From NCBI GenBank assembly GCA_036504595.1, contig DASXUX010000042.1:186001-250000 (forward strand): a stretch of 64,000 bases of DNA. Reading direction: 5' to 3'. The position numbers and the translations under genes are program-made. Every line of letters starts with the position of its first letter. The first letter of the stretch is position 1. The stretch comes from DASXUX01 sp036504595. GTDB lineage: Bacteria; Planctomycetota; SZUA-567; H5-PLA8. Below the pieces are notes generated by a model. The model was given only the letters and a program-made list of their open reading frames with translations, searched no databases and had not been told where the DNA came from. This document shows, in pieces, positions 59,393 through 64,000 of the stretch.

Positions 59393-60859
59393 CTACTGCT
59401 TGAGTGCCGTGAGCAGTTCCACAAATGTTTTGATCATCTTGGGAATCGCTTCGATCTCCAGCGGGCTGGTGCGCATTCGCCAGGTTTCGTACGCGCCGAG
59501 GTCGAACTGCTCCGGTGGCGGAATGTACCCGTACCAGCCGTTTGCCAGCCCGATGTTGAAGAGCGGCCCCCTCACCCCGGTCTCGCTTCGCTCGCTCGGC
59601 CCTCTCCCGCCAGGGGAGAGGGGATTCTGCTTCTTGAGCTCCAAGCCGCTGGCGGCGAAAATCTCTCCGGGCCAGCCTGCGATCGCCAGATCGCCGATGC
59701 GGAAAATTTGCAGCGGCATTGAAACTTCGGCGGGCCATTCCGAAAGGAGAATCTGTTCGCGCGCGCTGTTCTCGGTCCAGCCTTTCAGTTTCTCCACGGG
59801 GCGGCCGGCGACGACATCCTTCGCTTTGGCGAGTTCCTCCGCGTTGGGCCGGCGCGTGCCGACGACGCACTCCTTAAGAGCTGAGGCGAGTTTCACGTCG
59901 CGGCGAAATTCGAAGCTCTTGCTGACGCGCATGACTTCTTGCGCTAGATCTTCGGCGACGGCGCGCATCTGCTCATACGGCTTGCGCGGCGGCGCTTTTT
60001 CCTTCGGGTTGATGTTGTTGATGTCGCCGCTGGTTCCGTTGCACAAAATTCCGACAAAGGGCGGGTCTTGCCGGTCGGCGCCGAGAAGCTGCTGGATGCG
60101 ATCGGCGAAAACGCCGAAGTAATCGCCGGAGATGTGGCCCGGTCCGACACCACCGACGTAGTGCAGTGAGTAATTCGCCAGCAGCGCCAGCGGCTTGCCG
60201 TCGGCGTTCTGGACCGAGAGCACGAAGACCTGTGGATCGGTCGGCCCAGCCGGTTCGCCGTCAGCAGGGTTTGGGGAGTCCCAATTCATCTTGGCTTTTT
60301 CGCCCGTGAACCCAAGCTGATTGGTGTAGCTCACGCCCTCCTTAATAAGGACGCGGCGGCAGAAGACGTGCTGCGGAAGAGTGCCGCTGCCCCAGGCGAT
60401 TTGCGCGGGCGCGAGATTGTTGAGCGCGCACTGCACGGCATCGGCGATGCGCCCCGGCAGCCACGCGCGATAGGTGTCGTCGGCTTCGACCAGGTGCGCG
60501 CTGACGCCCGAGCCACCCGAATGCGTGTGTGTGCAGGACATCATCACGCGGTCCGGCGAAATGCCGGTGTGCTGTTGCACGAGTTTCTTCGCTTCGTCGA
60601 ACACCGGTCGGTCGAGCAGGCAGGTGTCTACGACGGCAAACGCCAGCCGCGTCGTGCCGTCATCAAGCACGAGCGCTCGAACGAAAAGGTCGTCGTGCAC
60701 GTGCTTCGCGTAACCCGGACCGACCCCACCGTTCATGCGCGTGCCGAGCGCCGGGGTGATGCAAGCCTTCGCCGCTCCCGCGCTAAGCGCGGCGTGGGAG
60801 TCGGTGGCGTGCGCGAGAAGAAAGACGAATGTGAGGCAGAGGATCAGAGTGATGTGCAT
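59393..60859 (-). CDS. Exported neutral-ceramidase-like protein with repeat insert
   Basis: A 488-residue exported protein of the neutral/alkaline non-lysosomal ceramidase family (N-terminal domain only). Signal peptide about 1-22, metal-site HTHSGG (His111, His113), GTSGDINNINP and the MPLQIFRIGDLAIAGWPGEIF block. Near residue 410 an insert (NPLSPGGRGPSERSETGVRG) is coded by palindromic repeats at 59566-59635; the flanks (ASGLELKK and PLFNIGLANGWYGYIPPP) read on as normal family sequence. GGAGG supports ATG 60859. True ceramide is unlikely as substrate in bacteria of this type; the family also includes sugar-acid-linked members of unknown role. Confidence 0.85.
   Translation of the reverse strand: MHITLILCLTFVFLLAHATDSHAALSAGAAKACITPALGTRMNGGVGPGYAKHVHDDLFVRALVLDDGTTRLAFAVVDTCLLDRPVFDEAKKLVQQHTGISPDRVMMSCTHTHSGGSGVSAHLVEADDTYRAWLPGRIADAVQCALNNLAPAQIAWGSGTLPQHVFCRRVLIKEGVSYTNQLGFTGEKAKMNWDSPNPADGEPAGPTDPQVFVLSVQNADGKPLALLANYSLHYVGGVGPGHISGDYFGVFADRIQQLLGADRQDPPFVGILCNGTSGDINNINPKEKAPPRKPYEQMRAVAEDLAQEVMRVSKSFEFRRDVKLASALKECVVGTRRPNAEELAKAKDVVAGRPVEKLKGWTENSAREQILLSEWPAEVSMPLQIFRIGDLAIAGWPGEIFAASGLELKKQNPLSPGGRGPSERSETGVRGPLFNIGLANGWYGYIPPPEQFDLGAYETWRMRTSPLEIEAIPKMIKTFVELLTALKQ
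59600..59621. repeat. CCTCTCCC hairpin in the ceramidase-like gene
   Basis: CCTCTCCC-GCCA-GGGGAGAGG, embedded in a longer CCCTCACC... context in frame with the gene. Same core as in the AraC-like gene insert and at 40139. Confidence 0.75.
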
Positions 60860-60869
60860 GATGACCTCC

Positions 60870-61020
60870 AAATCCGAAACAACAAAATTCGAAATCCGAA
60901 GGAAACAGCAAACGGCAAAAAAGAGAAAACATCAAACGAGTTCCGCCCCGGTTCGCCGTTTTGCTTCTTTGCCGTTTATCCGTTTCCTTCGAATTTCGAG
61001 TTTCGAATTTGCTGTTTCCG
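60870..61020. repeat. AAATCCG/TTCGAAT heptamer inverted repeat
   Basis: Left array AAATCCG/AAATTCG (60870-60905) and right array TTCGAAT/TTCGAGT (60981-61010), complementary over about 25 bases. It fills the gap between the ceramidase-like gene and the TIM-barrel gene (both minus strand), ending just before the latter's stop. Confidence 0.6.
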
Positions 61021-61023
61021 CTC

Positions 61024-61920
61024 TCACTTCGTGAGCGCATCCAGAAATCCCCGCGCCTTTTTCGCTTCGGCGGTGATCTTCGCCGCGTCGTCGAGTTTCG
61101 CGAGGCATTCGACAATCAGCGGACCGCTGGTGAAGCCGCCTTTTTTCAGTTTCGCGAGCACGTCGGGGAATTTCACCAGTCCGGTGCCGGGCGTGACCAT
61201 GACTTCCTTTGGTGCCTTGAAGTCTTTGATGCTCACGCCGGAGACCAAGCCGTCCACGGATGCAACGTCGTCTACGGGATCAAGCTTGCCGTCGGAGTAA
61301 TAATAGATGTTGCCCGGATCGTACCAGATGCGGAAGTTCTTGTGTCCAACGCTGTCGATAATCTTCCGGCACTGAGCGCCCGTTGCGTTCGAGCCGCCGT
61401 GCGGCTTGACACTAAGGCCGACGTTCTTGGACGTGGCGTAGTCGCAGCATTCGGCGACAACTTTGTAGTACGCATCAACCAGTTTGGCATCGCCGGTTCC
61501 GCCGAGCATCAGGTTTGGGCAGGCACAGAGCGCACAGTGATCGACGAGCTTTTTCAAGCCTGTGATTCCGGCCTCGACGGACTTCGCGACCGGGAAATCG
61601 CCGCCGTAGATCGAGAGTGTCTTCAGTCCGCGCTTTTTGACTTCGTCCGAAATCGCGCTGACTTCTTCCGGTGTGGAATCGACATTGATGACGACCCAGT
61701 TCTTCCCTTTCGCCGTCATGATGCCAGCGTACTTGAAGCCGGCCTCGGCGATGCCATCGAGCGCGATTTTGTACTCGAACTTGTCCCACGGCCGCGTGTA
61801 GCAGCCGATCTGATAACCGGCTTCAGCCGCGAAGCTGCGCCAAGGCTGAACGAGTCCGGCCAGAGTAGTGGCGGCAGCGGACTGAAGGAATGTGCGACGA
61901 GAAGGCCCATGTTTGGTCAT
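61024..61920 (-). CDS. Tat-exported TIM-barrel protein (xylose isomerase-like)
   Basis: A 298-residue AP endonuclease/xylose-isomerase-like TIM barrel with a Tat signal (RRTFLQS at 8-14). Visible strand ends with metal-binding residues include VDSTPEEVSAI, NLMLGGTG, LSVKPHGGS (His), IWYDPGN (Asp) and SIKDFKAP (Asp), with a late PLIVECLAK (Glu). Such exported barrels go with Gfo/Idh/MocA proteins, as here, and may isomerise or epimerise a sugar. The Gfo/Idh/MocA gene lies upstream on the same strand, separated by an 83-base gap with the hairpin repeat. Confidence 0.8.
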   Translation of the reverse strand: MTKHGPSRRTFLQSAAATTLAGLVQPWRSFAAEAGYQIGCYTRPWDKFEYKIALDGIAEAGFKYAGIMTAKGKNWVVINVDSTPEEVSAISDEVKKRGLKTLSIYGGDFPVAKSVEAGITGLKKLVDHCALCACPNLMLGGTGDAKLVDAYYKVVAECCDYATSKNVGLSVKPHGGSNATGAQCRKIIDSVGHKNFRIWYDPGNIYYYSDGKLDPVDDVASVDGLVSGVSIKDFKAPKEVMVTPGTGLVKFPDVLAKLKKGGFTSGPLIVECLAKLDDAAKITAEAKKARGFLDALTK

Positions 61921-61957
61921 CGTTTCGGCGCTCCACGAAGAACTGGACAGAATCGGC

Positions 61958-61995
61958 CAGCACGGGCAGCCAACAGCAAACAGAGGCTGCCCGTG
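61958..61995 (+). repeat. 38-bp hairpin repeat, intergenic copy
   Basis: Arms CACGGGCAGCC and GGCTGCCCGTG; identical to 16837-16874 inside the giant gene. Here it lies between the oxidoreductase and TIM-barrel genes on the minus strand. Confidence 0.85.
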
Positions 61996-62003
61996 CCACA
62001 TAA

Positions 62004-63296
62004 CTAGGCCGTTCTGATCTTCCGCTTCTCCGCATCGTAGATCGTCTTCTTTCCGGTCTCGTACGACTTCATCGCCATAATGTTGGCGATGGAATGCTGG
62101 TAGCCAGCTTCGATGGGCGCGTTGCACTTTTCACCGCTGCGCAGGCACTGCAGCCAATCGAGGAAGTGATCGGGGCGTTCGATGGGCTTGATCGGATTCG
62201 TGCCGCGGATCGGGCCTTTGGCTCGATTGGGCGCGCCTTCGGCCAGATACGTCGGCGCGGCCCAGTTGTTGAAATCGAGCACGCCCTGATCGCCGAACAG
62301 CTTTCGCGTGCAGCCGTAACCGTTGCCGAGATTGTTCGAACTGCTGACGAGGAAGCCTTCCGGATAGATCCACGTCGCCTGGATGCAGTCGGGCGCCGTG
62401 AACTGGTGTTCGTCGTTCCACGTAAACGTGCCGCCGAGGCAGACGCATTCTTTCGGACAACTCGCTCCGGTAATGTAATGGACCAGGTCGATGAAGTGGC
62501 TGCCGAAGCCCGGAATCGGGCCTTTGGAGAATTCGTAGTAGCCGTACCATCCGGAATACACGTCCGAACGGAAAGGCCGTTCGGGCGCGTTGTAGAGGAA
62601 CTCCTTATAGTCCACGTCCTCGCGCCGCACGTCCTTCAGGTACGCGTACCAATACGGCTTCTCGTTATTACGGCATTCTTCAATGCGCGAAATCTTGCCG
62701 AATGCGCCGGTCTTGAACAGTTCACGCGCGCCGTAAATCTCCGGCAAGCTGCGAATTTGCGTGCCGACCTGCGCAACGATGCCGGCTTCCTTCACGGCAT
62801 CGACCGCGCTGATCAATTCGTCCAGTTCGCGCGCCATGGGCTTTTCGACGTAGACGTGTTTCTTGGCCTTGGCGGCCGCTTCCAGATGCAGGCAGTGCAC
62901 GTGATCGGGCGAGGCGATCATCACGGCGTCGACGTCGTTCAGCGCCAGCAGATCGCGATACGAAACGAACTGCTTCGCGTCGCGGCCGAACCACTCTTTC
63001 ACTTTCGCGTTCGCCTGCTCGCGAGCCACTTTCCACGGATCGGAGACCGCGACGATTTCGAAGTTCGTCGCCTTCACGTGCTTGTAGATGCCTTCCATGT
63101 GCGCGTGGATGCCGCGGCTGCCGCAGCCGATGATGCCGATGCGAATGCGATCGTTGGCGCCAATGGAGCGGGCTCGCTCGGCGGCCGTAATCGCGCGGGG
63201 CGCAAGAATGGCTCCCGCCGCCAGAGTCGCGGCGGTCTTGAGAACGTTGCGCCGGGAAGTCAACGGCGCCGAGTGCTGAGATTCCTGCGTGTTCAT
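62004..63296 (-). CDS. Tat-exported Gfo/Idh/MocA oxidoreductase, second copy
   Basis: A 430-residue NAD(P)-dependent oxidoreductase-family protein. Tat signal (TSRRNVLKT near residue 13-21), Rossmann GCGSRG (about 60), family motif EKPMA in HVYVEKPMARE, and the C-terminal GSHFIDLVHYI. It is a more standard family member than the copy at 43.7-45.1 kb, which has EKS in place of EKP. AAAGGAG supports ATG 63296. It probably forms an operon with the TIM-barrel gene and, further on, the ceramidase-like gene. Sugar substrate unknown. Confidence 0.92.
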   Translation of the reverse strand: MNTQESQHSAPLTSRRNVLKTAATLAAGAILAPRAITAAERARSIGANDRIRIGIIGCGSRGIHAHMEGIYKHVKATNFEIVAVSDPWKVAREQANAKVKEWFGRDAKQFVSYRDLLALNDVDAVMIASPDHVHCLHLEAAAKAKKHVYVEKPMARELDELISAVDAVKEAGIVAQVGTQIRSLPEIYGARELFKTGAFGKISRIEECRNNEKPYWYAYLKDVRREDVDYKEFLYNAPERPFRSDVYSGWYGYYEFSKGPIPGFGSHFIDLVHYITGASCPKECVCLGGTFTWNDEHQFTAPDCIQATWIYPEGFLVSSSNNLGNGYGCTRKLFGDQGVLDFNNWAAPTYLAEGAPNRAKGPIRGTNPIKPIERPDHFLDWLQCLRSGEKCNAPIEAGYQHSIANIMAMKSYETGKKTIYDAEKRKIRTA

Positions 63297-63416
63297 GCGC
63301 GGACTCCTTTCGAAGCTGGATCTGTGACAAGCATATTGCCAGTTCTGTCTAAACGTACACCGCCGGCATCCTGTTGAGGGTGCTGCAAGCAAGCATGTAT
63401 CGCGTTTCAAAAAGAA

Positions 63417-63438
63417 CCGGCGCAGTTGCCTGCGCCGG
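63417..63438 (-). terminator. Intrinsic terminator of the secreted protein gene
   Basis: CCGGCGCAG and CTGCGCCGG around a four-base loop; on the minus strand TTCTTTTT follows. It lies about 28 bases past the stop of the gene at 63466. Confidence 0.85.
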
Positions 63439-63465
63439 GTTTCGTACGGGAGCCATGGGTACGCG

Positions 63466-64000
63466 CTACCTCGCCATGAACAGACCGCCTTTGTCCTGCT
63501 TGGCCTTGTACGTGCCGGAGACGTTGGTGCGCGCGTAGCCGTTGCCGGCGAGCACCACGAACGCATCGACGGTGGCCGTCTGCCCTTTCGTGCCGGCGGT
63601 GGTGGCATTCAGCGAACTGACTCCATTTAGTTTGAACGCTCCGAACGACTGCCCGCGCGCCGTAATGGTGAGCTTGCCGGGCCGCGATGTGAAGGCCTGG
63701 CCTTTCGCCGGCTTCTTGTAGCGCAGCGACGCCTTGACGGTCGGGGACAGTGCGGAACTGCCTTTTGAATTCAACGTGGTGCTGCCGATCAGGCCGCCGA
63801 CCTGCCACTTGAGCAGCGCGCCGGCGGGGTTGAATCCCGCGGGAAGTTGTATGGTGCCTTTCAGAGCAAGCACGTCTTTGTTGAGAGAACTTGGAAACGC
63901 GAACTTCACGCCAATTTGCTGCACGACCAGTTCAGCCGTGGGCAGTCCGTTGGTGATGTTCGCTTGGGCGTCGAGGGCGGCAACGGTCAGGCTGCCGCTG
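63466..64000 (-). CDS. C-terminal end of a secreted protein (partial)
   Basis: The last 177 codons of a gene entering from beyond the window edge on the minus strand; the frame stays open to base 64000. It encodes a beta-rich, Gly/Ser/Thr-rich tail (VGGLIGSTTLNSKGSSALSPTVKASLRYKK, LTITARGQSFGAFKLNGVSS) with two similar halves, resembling extracellular adhesion or repeat domains. No family recognised. An intrinsic terminator follows. Confidence 0.7.
   Translation of the reverse strand, partial: SGSLTVAALDAQANITNGLPTAELVVQQIGVKFAFPSSLNKDVLALKGTIQLPAGFNPAGALLKWQVGGLIGSTTLNSKGSSALSPTVKASLRYKKPAKGQAFTSRPGKLTITARGQSFGAFKLNGVSSLNATTAGTKGQTATVDAFVVLAGNGYARTNVSGTYKAKQDKGGLFMAR

Overview
The window reads as ordinary chromosome from a GC-rich, free-living, saccharolytic bacterium with many exported enzymes and large signalling proteins. 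The mix points to the Planctomycetota/Hydrogenedentota/Sumerlaeota neighbourhood: Tat-exported Gfo/Idh/MocA oxidoreductases, a neutral-ceramidase-like enzyme, a DUF6288-like protein, sialate-esterase and SGNH hydrolases, a VIT/vWA giant protein, and ECF sigma factors next to zinc-binding anti-sigma domains. The phylum is an inference; there is no rRNA, and I recognised no tRNA, transposase, phage gene or CRISPR array.

Layout. 0-6.6 kb: zinc-ribbon and PilZ-like proteins, an acyl-CoA carboxylase carboxyltransferase, a KDG-kinase-like sugar kinase, and a histidine kinase/response regulator pair. 6.9-14 kb: tyrS, a HigBA toxin-antitoxin module, an esterase, a beta-propeller protein, a ParB-like protein, a DUF421 protein and an SGNH hydrolase. 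14-22.6 kb: an ECF sigma factor followed by a 2079-residue anti-sigma/FecR/VIT/vWA/TPR fusion and an AraC-like regulator. 23-35 kb: GH31 glucosidase, DUF6288-like protein, sialate esterase, metallopeptidase, cold-shock protein, a 1326-residue heparinase-like enzyme and a lipoprotein. 35-40 kb: prfB with its programmed frameshift and a three-gene NHEJ operon (ligase, ku, LigD-type polymerase). 40-45 kb: two enolase-superfamily sugar-acid dehydratases, an SGNH hydrolase and an oxidoreductase. 45-48.3 kb: a second ECF sigma/anti-sigma operon. 48.4-59.2 kb: an NtrC-type regulator, two large PAS histidine kinases, a receiver protein, a Ser/Thr kinase fused to a receiver, and a degenerate receiver. 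59.4-64 kb: ceramidase-like enzyme, a TIM-barrel protein, a second Gfo/Idh/MocA oxidoreductase and the end of a secreted protein.

How the genes fit together. The mannonate- and galactonate-dehydratase-like enzymes would make 2-keto-3-deoxy sugar acids, which the KDG-kinase-like enzyme at 3.2-4.2 kb could phosphorylate. Glucosidase, lyase-like enzyme and esterases would feed that route from outside the cytoplasm. The 48-59 kb block looks like a dedicated phosphorelay hub.

The most unusual property is the density of short structured repeats. Arrays of 7- or 8-bp units have fixed unit counts and fixed tails (five heptamers then CGACGG; four octamers then GAAAC). There are also Y-shaped double-hairpin elements of about 115 bp and several smaller palindromes. 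They sit between genes, at terminator positions, over start and stop regions, and repeatedly in frame inside genes as linker peptides. The 2079-residue protein alone carries at least four such tracts. This repeat system is the best candidate here for something undescribed.
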